A stretch of DNA of 64,000 nucleotides, from positions 267,228,770 to 267,292,769 of the forward strand of contig JAUPFV010000002.1 of the NCBI GenBank assembly GCA_036936605.1, in the 5' to 3' direction. The DNA is from Limnanthes douglasii subsp. nivea (lineage: Eukaryota; Streptophyta; Magnoliopsida; Brassicales; Limnanthaceae). Of the stretch, positions 32,201 to 44,815 are shown in pieces (position 1 is the first letter of the stretch; each line of letters begins with the position of its first letter). The notes beneath the pieces were generated by a model, which searched no databases, was not told where the DNA came from, and saw nothing but the letters and a program-made list of their open reading frames with translations. The position numbers were made by a program, and so were the translations under genes.

Positions 32201-33888
32201 TTCTCAAAAAAGTTAACAACAAGGTCAAGGATGGGAGAACAAGTATCTATATTATGGAGGAAGTTTAACTCTTATCAACTCTGTTTTAATGAGTATCTCA
32301 ATTTATTGAGTTCAAAGCGTCTACCTTTGTAAACGTATCATGAACATGTTGTAGAAAATATTTAACAAGTTCCTTTGGGGTTCTAGTAATGCAATTTACA
32401 AAATTCTTTGGACTAATTGACCCTCTATATGCAAGCCATTATGTGAAGGTCGCCTTAATATCATAAAATTATCTGATATTCAAGACTCTCTTTTTGAAAG
32501 TTGTGGATTATTTTAAAGAAAATAAATCTTTTTGCACAAATCTAATTCATAACATTTATTACAAAGGGCTTAGCCCTTTGCAGGTTTCATATTCTAAGGT
32601 TGGATCTCTTACTTGAAAAAGACTTGCCAAGATCAAGGATTTTGCTAAGCCAAACATTAACTGGAATTTGGGTTGTGGTAAGGTTTATTTTTGGCTTAAT
32701 AATTGGTTTAACCATTCTTGATGACAATATGGACAATAGTTGGTATAGATCTGAAAAGGTTAACTCCTTCTGGATTGGCAACTCTTGGAACATTAACAGG
32801 CTTTAATGATTTCTATCTCAAACTACAATCAATCCTATTACTGTGTTTTCTGTTAAAGCTACTAAATATGATGTTATAATTTGGAAGGTTTCTAAAAATG
32901 GAAAATTTAACTTTAAAGAGACATGGGATCAGATCAGGCAGCACCCCAACAAATCGAACCTTTTCAACAAAATATGGAATTCTATAACACCAAGGAAATA
33001 TTCATTTCTATTGTGGAAAATCTTGCACAACTACAATAGTATCAAAATACCAATTTTGTGATTCTTCATAATCTTCTAATTATTGATTCATATCTTGTGG
33101 TTTTGCTTGGACAATCTATAGTTATTTTGCAGGTATTTTTAACATCCACATAAAAAATGTATGACTATAGCTTACATGACCATAAATTGGTTGTGGTCTT
33201 CTCAAAATGATTTTCATGTTAGGAATATTCTTCCTACTATAACTTATGGAGTCATTTGGCATACCGAAAACAAATTTAAATGTAATTAACTATATTAAAC
33301 ATGTTATGTTATGTCTGGATTACTGTAACATGCTTAAATCAAAGTATTGAAAAAATAACTCTGATGCAGCCACATAAATTGGATGCTTCAATCATATTAC
33401 TAGCAAGAAAATCAATCATATATACCTTAAATGGAATCCCCCAACCTCTGGCAGACTCAAGCTCAATTTTGATGCGTCATGTCTGCTCAATAGAGAATCT
33501 AGTAAAGTAGTTATTATCCGTAATAGCTCTGGTGATATTGTTATTGTCTTCAACAATTTATATGGTAAACTCACTTCCATTATGGCTAAATCTAGAGGGT
33601 TTTTTATGGCCTTAGAATTTGTAAAAATAAAGGGTGGTCACAGGTTGATATCCAAGCAGACTCTCAGCTCTAGGTTAACTTTCTTGATAAAGGTAATTAC
33701 CCTTGGCCTCTTGAACCTATTTTAAACTGTTGTAGGAACCTAATAGCTTCTTCTATGGTTGTTTTCCATATTTTCATAGACCAAAACAAAGATGTCAAGT
33801 ATCCAACCATCAAGCTTCTTGTAAGTTGAGTGTTATCACTCTTTTAGAAAGTCTTGACTTGGGTTACATACGGAATGTCCAGTAATAG
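29263..33888 (+). mobile_element. LINE-1: decayed L1-type retrotransposon, 5' truncated
   Basis: Domains in order on the plus strand: end of ORF1 (29273-29930), endonuclease (FLNWNICGIKNK at about 29938; GDFNVV at about 30325), RT (31195-32330), zinc-finger region (ITPRKYSFLLWKILH, about 32980) and RNase H (GRLKLNFDAS, about 33455). The end ESLDLGYIRN at about 33850 parallels ESLNLGYLRL of LINE-2. The start lacks the ORF1 N-terminus. No clear target duplication was found. Confidence 0.85.
29273..33888 (+). pseudogene. LINE-1 ORF1 tail and ORF2, many breaks
   Basis: ORF1 remains as a Lys/Gln-rich tail in two overlapping frames (29273-29996). ORF2 is cut by at least a dozen stops and shifts. 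RT retains VDMTKAFDKMSY and GLRQEDHLF (Asp for Gly), while the catalytic FADD is replaced by FVDS (about 31950), so the enzyme would be dead even if repaired in frame. Extensive decay marks it as old. Confidence 0.85.
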
Positions 33889-34668
33889 TTTCATCGAGTC
33901 ATATTCTTTTTTAGCTACAAATATTATGTTTTCTTCTTCTATTATAGTTACAAGATCTAATCCTTATTACTAATTTGTTTTCAAGTTTAGCAGGATCTTC
34001 CTGACTATGTTTCAAGAATGCAGATGAATTCATCCTCTCTCTAATATAAAGAATTGGATTGGATGATTGAAATGAAAGTTTGCCCCTGGTTTCAAACAGT
34101 TGTTGATCAAAGAGATAAAATCATCTCAGTTTTCAGAGCTTTCAGAGTTCCTTGCCTTCTACCAATTCATCAAACAGTTGTTGATCTATTTAGTATCATT
34201 TTTTTTCTCCCGTCGTTCGGAACTCGTCTTCCATATGTAGCTCTCTCGAAAATATAGTTTTCTCTGAGCTCAATCTATCCTTATTGAAGTCTTTATCCTC
34301 ATTTTCTCTCCCATCAATTTCTCTTAGATCGGAATTGGAATTTCGTAGTAGATGGTGATTGTTGAATCCTAAAATTCCAAAATTTAGGTCCAATCTAGTT
34401 TTCATTTCAGTGCATTTTACTCTAAAACATTTGTAAACGTTGCTTCTTCAAATATATCACTTTTCAATTTAAAAAAGTATTAAATTATAATATTTGATAA
34501 TTTTAACAATATTAGTTTGGAATTGAAAGAATAAAGTTTACCTAAGTTAAAAAATTCAAAACATCTTTAAAATGTTAAATAGACTGCAAAACTAAGATCT
34601 GAAACATATAAAACAAAAGTTTGGGTCCATATCTTATAATTTGATATTTGGATGATAAAGATAAGAAT
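33889..34668. other. Spacer between LINE-1 and LINE-3
   Basis: AT-rich; I see no gene, only short chance frames and a small repeat of aaacagttgttgatc (about 34095 and 34170). Confidence 0.5.
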
Positions 34669-37600
34669 TTTTTTTGGTGTGAAAAACATTAAATAAAAAA
34701 AATGTGTTCATACAAGTACCTAGGGCATACCCCAGGGAGATACAATGGACATAAGAAGGTCGATAGACATGATTTCTGAAACAAACATAATAGGAATGAT
34801 AGAACAGCAAAGGTAAACTAAAATTACTAAAACAACATAACAAGGGCCAATCGAGCCGACATAGAGAACTCGAAGGAAGTCCACAGCAAAGAAATACAAA
34901 GAACGAGTCCGAGAATGAGGGGACCTGCAAATAAAGTAGAATAAAAAATAAATAAATTACAAGCAGTTACATAGGCCAACAAATCTTGGTACCGTGGAAT
35001 CTGTACCGAAGATCAGAGAAGATTCGGTGAGAAACTAGAGAGGCATTGGCCGGAGGGGAACCAAAAATTCTTGAGTTCCTCTCCTTTGAGACGTGATAAA
35101 TAACCGCACCAAAGCAAGAGTGCCAAATGTGACGGTTTCGAGAGTAAGACCAATTTGACGCCTCACAAACCCAAGATTTCCATCACGAACAATAGTTTCA
35201 GAAGCAGAGTTACATAAGACACAATCAGGTGGAGTATTAAAACCCTAGCTGAGAAGTTTATCTCTGGTAGAAAGTTTTCCCATGATAGTGTGCCATAAGA
35301 TAAAGGAGTGATGAGGAATATTGAATTTATTGCATACTAACCCAGCCCACCCCACAACAGGGGTGGGCGTCGCAATCCAAAAAAAACATCATGGGAGTTG
35401 ATGTTAGGATGGGGTAGGGTAAGGATGAGGTTATTGATCTCCAGAAAATTAGAATGACTTCTAGTTTTAGTCGATCTAATGTTGGGAGGCCAATTCCAAT
35501 TACCATCGTTAATGATATCTGATACCTTGAGGTTTTTCTCGAGCTGGAATCCTTGATGATATTGGTACCATAGTGTGAAGCTAGTGAGGTAGAGAAGAGC
35601 CATGGGTCATACCAAAAAGAAGTAATTTAGCCATTTCCAATAGCCACCATGTAAAAATTACTAGCCAACGGGCGAAGACGAAGAATTTTCCTCCATATCC
35701 AAGAAGGGGAGGAACCAATAGAAAGATCCCACAAAATTATTCTTTTTGATTTTTTAAATTTTTATCCAATCACACCAGAGAGAGTGATTATTATTACTAA
35801 TAATACATCAGAGATGCTTAAGGACAGCCGCCTGATTCCGGATTTTTAGATCCAGGATCCCAAGGTCGCCTTCTTTTGTGAGAGAGGTGATATTAGACCA
35901 TGCCACTTTCGCCCCATAGATTTTCATAGTGGAACCCGACCAAAGGAAACGAAAAAGGTTTTGACTAAACTCTTTAATGATCCTAGATAGGAGAATAAAT
36001 ATGGAGGACCAGTAAACTTGACCAGTAAATAAGACAGATTTGATAAGCTGGAGTCTACCCGCATACGACAGATGCTTGGAGGTCCAAGAATCGATCTTGG
36101 CGGTAATTTTATGAAGAAGAGGACGACAGTCCGTGTGGGTAAGATGACCAGTAAGAAGGGGGACTCTAAGATATTTGACTGGGAGAGAACCTTCCAAATA
36201 ACCTAAAATAGACAAGAGCTGAGTGCAAAGAGGATTATGTATATCTAACAGGAAGATATGACTTTTAGAGGGGTTGACTTTTAAACTAGAAAGAGAGTTG
36301 AAATCATCGAGAGCCTCTTTGATGAGGAGAAGGGAATTGACATCACCATGACTCGAAAATCATAAGATCGTCTGCAAAGCAGAGATTTATAACTTTGAGT
36401 TTGTGGCACTTCCAGTGAAACCGGAAGTTTTTGTCATTAATTTTCTCTTTAAGGGTACTGGAAAGGACTTGCATGACAAGGACAAGAAGAAAAGGGGAAA
36501 GCGGGTCACCTTGCCTGAGACCCTTTCTACCTTTGAACTTATCATAAGGATATCCGTTAATATTGATGGAATAAGAGGAGGAGAAGATGGAATTGATGAT
36601 CCAAGTGATCATCTTTTCCGGGAAGTTCATCGTCACGACGATGTCAAGGATGAGATGCCAGCGGATATTATCAAAAGCTTTCATAAGATAAATTTTAAGG
36701 GCGGTCATTTTACCTCTACAGTTAGTATGATAGCCTCTTAGAAGTTCTTGGGAAAGAAGAATGTTATCCGAGATATTCCTACCCGAGACGAAAGCCTATT
36801 GGGAGTTATCAATCAGATAGAGGAAGGAATCCTTGATTCTATTAGCTAAGATTTTAGAAATGATCTTGTAGACAACATTACAAAGAGCAATAGGTCTAAA
36901 ATATGCAACCACAAAAGGGGAATCCTTTTTGGGAATGAGAGCAATGAAAGTGGAGTTCCAAGAGGAATCGAGAATTCTAGTTTGGAAAAACTCGAGGACA
37001 CCATTACAGATGTCATGCCGAATAATATTCCAGGTGGATTTAAAGAAACTGGAATTAAAACCATCAGGACCTGATGATTTATTACTATCAATACTCAAAA
37101 GGGCTAACTTAATCTCCTTGCTAGTGATCTCACAAATTATTGAGGCCTTGTCAGTATCATTGACTTTAGAGGAAAGAAGAGAGGAAACTTTCTCCAACCC
37201 CGGATAACCAGCAGGATGCCTAGTACCAAGGGAGTTCTTGAAGTAACTCACAATGACCTTAGAAATACTAGCGGGAGTTGAAACAGTGATACCTTGGTCA
37301 TTATTGATAGAAATAATTTTGTTTTTGAAAAAGACGGGTTTTTATACTGTTGTGGAAATTTTTTGTGTTTTTATCACCAAGCTTGATACAGTTTTCTCTA
37401 GATTTTTGCTTGAGGAAGGATTCTTCAGCACGACTAAGAAAGATGAAAGTCGTGGAAGCCTCAACTTCTTTGGTGATAAGGATAGGGTCGAGGGGGTCGC
37501 AAGCACGATCTGACTGAGCTTGAAAGAGAATGTTTTGAGCATTATAAACCCTAGAACTAATGTCGTTAAACTCCTTACGATTGAGTCAAAGAAGCTCATT

Positions 37601-38600
37601 TTGAAGACGATTGAGCTTATCAGTGACAAGACTTATACCAGAGAAAAAGATCAGAAGATTACAGGTTTTGGAAACAAAGTTTTTAAACTGAGGATGGGAG
37701 TGCCACATATTAAAAAAATTGAAAGGTTGTTTACGTATTTGTCAGGGTAACCTAAGATTGAGAGTAACAGTGGTGTGGTCAGAGGAATAGAGAAAACCAA
37801 AATGAGCAAAATACATAGGAAAGAGGTCATCACAGTTACGGTTGACTAGAACACGATCGATTTTCGAGAGGATGAGATGAGTAGGTTGTTTATTAATCCA
37901 AGAGAATTGGAATTCAATGGGTCGGAGATCACTGAGCTCACTGAGGTAACAACAATTATTGAAGTCATCAATTGCTGATGACCAATTTTCGGAGGAGCCT
38001 AATCACTCCTCCGGATGACGAATGGCATTGAAATCCCCCATGGAGATCTAGTGGATGCTCTGATCTTTCTTGGAAATGGTTATTAAGTCATTCCAAAGAT
38101 GAGTATGATCATGAGCGTCATTAATAACATAAATGGCAGAGAATCTGAATGAAGCATTGGAATTATGGCGTTTGGCCATGCAGTGAATGTACTGAGAGGA
38201 TTTGGATAACCTAGAAACAATGATAACACTAGGGTTCCAGATAATCCAAATTCTACCAAAAGGATGAGAGGAGTGATTGGTAATAACATGCCAAAAAGGA
38301 ACCATATACTTAATAATCGAGTCGACTTTAAAAAGTTGTACTTTAGTTTCAACTAAAGTTAATAATGAGATACTATTACTAATTATGAAATCAGTAACAT
38401 CTTTTCACCTAACAGGATCATTAAGACCCCGCACATTCCAAGAAGCAATATTCATAAAGAAAAATACTTACAGTGCATCTGACGATGGTCCTATCGAAGG
38501 ACGAATCCATATTACCGTAAGCGATGACGCTAGAAAAGCGAAACCTCTTAAGAAGCGAGTCCACCTTTTTATTGCTTCCAACAAATTTGAACAAATCCAA
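34669..38600 (-). mobile_element. LINE-3: L1-type retrotransposon, 3' part
   Basis: Minus-strand LINE ending in a short A-tail (plus-strand T-run 34669-34676) after a 3' end reading CACACC. ORF2 starts at 38455. Its upstream part may continue to about 44815 behind the Copia-2 insertion: the flank aaagataagaattt at the left end nearly matches aaaaataagaattt near 44810. Confidence 0.75.
34970..38455 (-). pseudogene. LINE-3 ORF2 (endonuclease-RT)
   Basis: Begins MNIASWNVRGLNDPVR (38455), a classic endonuclease start, with the MGDFNAIRHPEE motif near 38030. RT pieces: [12 protein letters not shown] and [20 protein letters not shown] (36796-37251), GRKGLRQGDPLSPFL and CFADDLMIF (36343-36708), then YLRVPLLTGHLTHTDCRPLL (35808-36215). 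A zinc-finger-like C-terminus (SFILWHTIMGKL ... CVLC) lies at about 35200-35320. At least six stops or shifts break it. No C-terminal RNase H is seen, unlike LINE-1 and LINE-2, so it belongs to another LINE clade. Confidence 0.85.
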
Positions 38601-39441
38601 TAAATATTTTGGATATCGAAAACAATAACAAAACAACTTTGAAAATAAAACACGATGGTCCTATCGAAAAAAAAAATCCAAATAACCATAGTGGTAACGC
38701 CAGTAAAGAGTAGAATAGATGGAAACAAATTCATAACTAAAAAAAGAGTATCGACTTAATAAATAAATAAAATTAAAAAAATAATATAATAAACATCAAT
38801 TAAAATTAAATTAAATTAAATAAATACTTTAAGAATAATTATATAAAATATAAAGGGTAGTTGAGGAATTAGATGTTTATATATGTTACTAATGACATAA
38901 GATAGAGAAAAGAGATGACTGGTTATTAATCTGGTAAAGAGGCATAATGGAAAACTCATCTTTGGATAAGGCAGAAAGCCCAGCCTCGTTACTCTAGGGG
39001 TAAGCACAAAGCCAAACAGCCTCCTGTACAGCGCCGTCACAGCAGAATCAAAATTTTCTTCTGCAACCGCAATGAGCATCGGTGCCATGTTCGACGACAT
39101 TGCATTATCCGAAAAAGTTTTTTATCCCAAAATAGATACGAACATCTGTCCACCGCCGATTATCGATTTGAAACCACCAACCGGCAGATTCAGACCTCTT
39201 CAAAGTATCGAACGAAGAGCGCGACCCAAACACACTAAAAACAAATGAGTTGAGTAATATATTATTGCTCGACGCACGACGAACATGGATTTTGAGCATT
39301 CAACATTGTGGTAACGTTGACGCACGAGTAATAGGACACCAATGCTTCGAACAGAGGCTCAAATCTGTTGAGAAAACATCGCAATTGTCTCGTACCGTCA
39401 AAAGCGATTTTCTCGAAATAAGCTAAGGAAGGAGAAACGTT
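38600..39441. other. Sequence between LINE-3 ORF2 and Copia-2
   Basis: No convincing ORF. Includes a diverged repeat of cgatggtcctatcga (about 38481 and 38652) and a moderately GC-rich stretch (38990-39430). It could be the LINE-3 5' region; I found no gag-like ORF1 in it. Confidence 0.4.
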
Positions 39442-39937
39442 TGTTGGCGGAAAATATAAAACAACCCTCACTAAAACAAACAAACAACTTTGATGTAGAT
39501 TAAAAAGAAGAAATGTTACAAGAACACTTTTAGAACTCACACTACAAGAGAAGTATTTGTTTTCCAAAACTCAAGAGAGCATTCTTGTCTCTCTATTACC
39601 TCACTTTAACTTTCCCTCTAATTTTACTTCTTAGTATGTTTGGTGATACTCTAGATGGTGGGAGAGCTCCACTATTTATAGAACCATAGTGGAGACAAGG
39701 ATCCACTATCTAAGATCATATGAATACTTAAACACTCAACCTCAAGACTACACTCAAGGTAAAAGTTTTTCTTACACTCAACATCAAAGAGTATCTTGCA
39801 TTCAACCTAATGATGGTCTTACACACAACCTCCACTACTAAATAAATATTAATTTAATTGTTTCTAGAATGTGCTTTCTAGATGGGCCTTATTGAGTGGG
39901 TTGGACCCTTTAAGTGGGTCAAGTTTATGATCCAACA
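39442..39937 (-). repeat. Copia-2 3' LTR
   Basis: 496 bp, TGTTGGCGGA to GATCCAACA; keeps about 12 bp deleted from the other LTR. Confidence 0.92.
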
Positions 39938-39951
39938 CTCCCTCTTAAACT
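39938..39951 (-). promoter_or_regulatory. Copia-2 polypurine tract
   Basis: Minus strand TTTAAGAGGGAG immediately before the 3' LTR. Confidence 0.8.
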
Positions 39952-40043
39952 TGATCCCATGACCCCTAGTAGTTTCCTTAATCGTTTGGAGTCTTCTCTT
40001 TTCAGTGGCTTGGTGAAAATATCGTCAGCTTGATCTTGTGTCT

Positions 40044-41395
40044 TCATATATTCAACTTGCACATCCCTTCTTGATATAAACACTCCCTTATGTAGTGGTA
40101 GCAAACATCGATATGCTTGCTTCGATCATGGAATATTGGATTCGTGACTAAGGCAATGGCTGACTTATTGTTGACATACACTTTAGTTGGCATATTATGT
40201 GTTAGGTCTATCTCCTTCAATAGATTTCTAAGCCAAATTGCATGACTAACACATGTAATAGCAGCAACGTATTCCGCCTCACAAGTGGACAATGTGACAA
40301 TCGGTTGTTTTTTTTACATCCATGTGAAGGCAATATTTCCCATAAAAAATACAAATCCAGTAGTACTCCTTCGATTGTCTATGTCTCCACCCCAATCACT
40401 ATCGCTATACCCAACAAGTTTGTAATCATTAGAAATGGAATAGAGTAATCCAAAATCAATTGTACCTTCCAGATAGCGAAGAATTCTCTTTGGAGCTTTG
40501 AAATGAGTTCTTGTTGATTCCATGTAGCGGCTAACTAATCCGGTCTCGTGCAAGTTAGATAGCGTATAATTCCTACCAAACTTTTGAATAATATCGGATC
40601 TACACTTTCACCTTCTTCATGCTTGGACATTTTTACTCCAAACTCCATGAGTGTGCTTATCGGGCTACAATTCTCCATCTTAAACTTCTTCAGGATATCT
40701 TTAGCATAGTTTTCTTGTGAGATGAAAATTCCATCTTTTTGTTGCTTAACTTCAATGCCAAGGTAGTACGCCATGATCCCCAAGTCTGTCATCTCGAATT
40801 CCTTCGTCATTACTTCCTTGAATTTATTGAACATACTTGGGCTGCTTCCGGTGAAGATCAAATCGTCCACGTAGAGACACAGAATAAAAATATCTCCATC
40901 TTTGGTATTGGTGTATAGAGCGTGCTCGTACTGACATCTGTTGAAGCCATTCTCTTGGAAATACTTGTCGATTCTACTGTTCCATGCCCTTGGTGCTTGT
41001 TTTAGCCCGTAAAGAGCCTCTTTTAGCTTCAACACCTTATCTTCGTGACCTTTGACCTCATAGCCTAATAGTTATTGGATGTAGACTTCTTCTTCAAGGA
41101 CGCCATTTGGAAATGCTGACTTTACATCTACTTGTTGTATCTTCCAAAAATTTTGAGCTGCCAAAGAAATTACTAGTCTAATAGTTTCTAATCGGGCAAC
41201 AGGGGCGAATACCTCATCATAGTCAATTCCCATATTTGGACTATAGCCTTTTGCAACAAGCCTCGCTTTGTGTTTATCAATCTCCCCCTTAGAATTTCTT
41301 TTCGTTTGTATAACTTTCTGACGCGTATTGTCTTGCACCATTTGGGAAGTGAGGTGAGTTCCCATGTGTCATTCTTCTCGATGGCTCTAATTACT
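40044..41395 (-). pseudogene. Copia-2 reverse transcriptase and RNase H
   Basis: RT pieces: YDEVFAPVARLETIRLVISL and QQVDVKSAFPNGVLEEEVYI (41072-41365), then LYGLKQAPRAWNSRIDKYF and catalytic CLYVDDLIFTG (40535-41035). RNase H: YSDSDWGGDIDNRRSTTGFV (40314-40553) and MSTCEAEYVAAITCVSHAIW (40044-40292). Frames change at about 41050, 40545 and 40310. All usual motifs are present, so inactivation comes from a few shifts and stops rather than large loss. Confidence 0.9.
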
Positions 41396-42951
41396 TAATC
41401 CATCGCATATCTCCATTGTTTCTCTTGTGCAGCTTCTTGAAATGTCATTGGCTCACAATCAACAAAGAGACAAAAGAGTGTAATGTTATCCACTGGTTCA
41501 GTTACCTCATAAAGATCACTAATGCTTCTTGTATGTTCCACTCCTCTCTCATTTTGATTACCATTTGACGATGATGAAGGTGGCGAGTCTCCATGAGTAG
41601 TTGCTGTTAGTGAAGCATGTTGGGTAGCAACATCTTCCGATTTCTCATTTGGTGTCTGCTCTTCTTCTTCAATTTTGGGGAAAAATGTGAACTCATTTGT
41701 ATGAGACCCGAAATCCCATTCTCCTTCTTCATCAACTATAACGTCTCGGCTTATCACAACCTTCTTATTGTTTGGGTTGTACAGCTTGTAGCCTTTAGAA
41801 CTTGAGTCGTAACCGATGAAGATAAAACTCTTGCTTTTATCATAGAGTTTGGTTCGTTGTTCGTCTGGTACATGGACATGAGCTACGCTTCCAACTACTC
41901 TCAGGTGGGAAATTCCGGGCTTTCTTCCACTCCGCGCTTCTTGTGGTGTCTTTCCCCAAACACTTCTTGTTGGACATCGGTTGGACAAGTAGACCGCACA
42001 TGTCACCGCTTCCGCCCAAAAATCCTTAGGCAGTTTCTTGCTTTTGAGCATGCTTCGCGCCATATCAAGGATTGTTCTATTCTTCCTTTCTGCCACACCA
42101 TTTTGTTGAGAAGATCTGGGAACTGTCAAGCGGCGATGAATTTCATGTGCTTCACTAAACTCTATAACTTCATTGGATGTGAACTCCCCTCCTCGATCAG
42201 ATCTCATGGCTTTGATCTTATTTCCGCTTTCCTTTTCCACAACTGCTTTGAACTTCTTAAATATTCCAAGGACTTCGGATTTTTGTTTCAAGAAATATAC
42301 CCAAGTTTTTCTTGAAAAATCATCAATGAAGAGAAGAAAATAGTTACGTTTACCTAGAGAGATCGGCTTGATTGGACCACACACATCGGTATGAATAAGC
42401 TCGAGAGGTTTCTTGGCTTTTGATTCTGACTCCTTTGGAAAGATTTTTTTGAATTGCTTTCCAAGTAAACATCCTTCGCATAGTTGGTCAAGATGATTGA
42501 TACATGGTAACCCTCTCATAATTTCCTTCTTGGACAATAACTCTAAACTTGTAAACTTTAGATGCCCAAATCGAACATGTCATAGCCACGACGAATCTTT
42601 GTAACACGCCTTAAGACACTTTGCAACATCATTTTGAATACTTAAAGGAAACATTCTATTCTTTGACATTTGAACTTTAGCAATTAAGTCTCCTTTGTCA
42701 TCTCTTAGAAAAAGACTATAATTTTTCATATGAATATCATAGCTCTTTTTTAGTAGTTGTCCCAAGCTCAAGATGTTGTTTTTCATGCTAGGTACGTAAT
42801 TGACATTTGAAATTATTTGGTGACTACCATCTTTTGCACGAATAAGAATTTTACCTTTTCTTTTCACTGATATTTTGCTATCATCTTCAAAAGAGACATT
42901 TCTACTCACTGCTTCATTGATCTCTACGAACATGCTTATTTTCCCACACAT
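41395..42951 (-). pseudogene. Copia-2 protease end and integrase
   Basis: 42580-42951 holds the region after the protease active site (an MCGK start following a DTGASNH-type motif; VNYVPSMKNNILSLGQLL). 41395-42537 is a long open integrase frame: CEGCLLGKQ zinc motif, LIHTDVCGPI, FIDDFSRKTWVYFL, RSDRGGEFTS, QQNGVAERKNRTILDMARSM and the C-terminal FIFIGYDSSSKGYKLYNP. The catalytic triad D-D-E is visible. A stop near 42578 separates the two. Confidence 0.9.
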
Positions 42952-43016
42952 ATGGTTGCTTGCACCGGTGTCAAGATACCAAGTGTTCTCTTGACCTTCA
43001 TTAGTGTTTTTGTATG

Positions 43017-43987
43017 TTAAGGTAACATATCTTTTTCCTCCGTCTTCTCCTCCACATAGTTGGATCTCTCCTCAACTCTATTGTTGGGGCCTCTGCATTC
43101 CAAAGAATAATGTCCAAACCTTTGACATTTATAGCATTGGATTTGAGATTTATCATATCTCGAGTTTGGATTTCTTCTTCCACAACCTCGTGTTGAGCTT
43201 TCTCTTTTGCCATAGTTATAGTTGGAATTATTGTTGTTGTAAGTCCATCCACGTCCATGACCATGATAACCACCTTGTATGCGGCCTCTACCTCTTCCAC
43301 GGCCACGTTGGTTTCTATCATCTTCTTGATTTGCATGCATGTCCTTGAGTTCTACTTTGACGAGTTGCTCGGTGATCTCTTGCTTCTTCTTGTGCTTTTC
43401 TTCATAGGCTTGTAATGAGCCTTGGAGTTCTTCAATCATCATTTTCTCCAAGTCTTTAGTTTCTTCAATCGACACGACGATATGCTCAAATTTAGGATCC
43501 AACAATAAAGTATTTTTTTCTATTACTCTCACATCTTCTAACTTCTCACCATTTCTTTTTAATTGATTAGAAACGGTTGCTACTCTTGAGAAATATTCTG
43601 AAATAGATTTGGACACTTTCATATGTAAGGATCCGAATTCACCTTTTAATGTTTGGAGATGTACCTTATTTTCGACTCATTTGTAAGAGATTTGTAATTT
43701 CTCCCACGCTTGTTTGGCGGAAGAGGCGCTTGAAAAATTTTCGAAGCCATCATCATCTAATGCTTGATAGATGAGGAAGAGAGATTTTTTGTCTCTCTTT
43801 TTGAATCCTTCAAATTTGTTTTCTCCTCTCGAGTAAGGTTTGCTTCATCTTCGGGTTCGTCAAACCCCTTTTCTACGACATCCCACACATCATGTGCTCC
43901 AAGGAGAGTTTTCATCTCGACACTCCAATTGTCGTAGTTGTTGTTGTTGAGTGTTGGAACTTGGAAGGATGATACACAATTTTCCAT
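43017..43987 (-). pseudogene. Copia-2 gag
   Basis: The start MENCVSSFQVPTLNNNNYDN (43987) and first segment WSVEMKTLLGAHDVWDVVEK break at 43757. The rest (43017-43622) has the gag middle (SEYFSRVATVSNQLKRNGEK), a Gly/Arg-rich tract (GRGRGRGR) and an intact zinc knuckle CYKCQRFGHYSLEC. It would form the particle shell and bind RNA. Confidence 0.9.
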
Positions 43988-44036
43988 ATTTTAAATATGT
44001 TGAATATTTAAAAACAAAATTTCGGATAGAGCTTGT

Positions 44037-44049
44037 GGCTCTGACACCA
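44037..44049 (-). promoter_or_regulatory. Copia-2 primer-binding site
   Basis: Minus strand TGGTGTCAGAGCC, three bases inside the 5' LTR; one base from the initiator-Met site TGGTATCAGAGCC. Confidence 0.85.
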
Positions 44050-44052
44050 CTT

Positions 44053-44537
44053 TGTTGGCGGAAAATATAAAACAACACTCACTAAAACAAACAAACAACT
44101 TTGATGTAGATTAAAAAGAAGAAATGTTACAATAACACTTTTAGAACTCACACTACAAGAGAACTATTTTTTTTTCCAAAACTCAAGACAACATTTTTGT
44201 CTCTCTTTTACCTCACTCTAAGTTTACTTCTTAGTGTGTTTGGTGATACTCTAGATGGTGGGAGAGCTCCACTATTTATAGAACCATAGTGGAGACAATG
44301 ATCAACTCTCTAAGATCTTATGGATGCTTAAACGCTCAACCTCAAGACTACACTCAAGGTAAAAGTGTTTCTTACACTCAACATCAAAGAATATCTTGCA
44401 CTTAACCTAAGGATGGTCTTACACACAACCTCCACTACTAAATAAATATTAATTTAATTATTTCTAGAATTTCCTTTCTAGATGGGCCTTATTAAATTGG
44501 TTGGACCCTTTAAGCGGGTCAAGTTTATGATCCAACA
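44053..44537 (-). repeat. Copia-2 5' LTR
   Basis: 485 bp partner of 39442-39937. Confidence 0.92.
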
Positions 44538-44815
44538 AAGTCTTGATCCACTGCTATCCCGAGAACAAAGTCTTGCTTACCAGACCGATGAAAATAGAAA
44601 CAAATAACAACGACGAGACGGAGGAAACAGATAACCACGACCAGATATAGGAAAGACGATAAGACGAAAAGAGACGACAGAAACAAATGATGGCGACGCC
44701 ATTGATAGAAGAAGAATCGGAAAAATGCACAAACACCACCACCTTCAGCACATAGCAGTGGTGATCGCAGGACAAACCGTGAGATTCAAAAAACATCGTC
44801 GAAAAAAAAAGAGAA
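44538..44815 (-). other. Possible 5' end of LINE-3 beyond Copia-2
   Basis: GC-richer than its surroundings, with a minus-strand frame (44554-44796) of unclear meaning. It stops at a run of A followed by aaaaataagaattt, which nearly repeats the LINE-3 left flank. The assignment is inference only. Confidence 0.35.

Larger units (their letters stand above)
39442..44537 (-). mobile_element. Copia-2: Ty1/copia retrotransposon, nearly complete structure
   Basis: LTRs are at 39442-39937 and 44053-44537. The primer-binding site is at 44037-44049 and the purine tract at 39938-39951. gag-protease-integrase-RT-RNase H run on the minus strand. By eye the LTRs differ at about 29 positions over roughly 484 aligned bases plus two indels, so it is older than Gypsy-1. 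The flanks (acgtt and aagtc) do not form a clear target duplication. Confidence 0.92.

Noticed and set aside
32562..32585. Hairpin caaagggcttagccctttgc in LINE-1, similar to the copia LTR hairpin
   Set aside because: It lies in LINE coding sequence (YYKGLSPLQ) and the surrounding sequence does not match the LTR; coincidence is more likely.
37253..37750. Plus-strand frames at 37.3-37.8 kb
   Set aside because: Opposite strand of LINE-3 ORF2; no independent support.
41857..42315. 152-codon plus-strand frame
   Set aside because: Antisense shadow of the well-conserved Copia-2 integrase.
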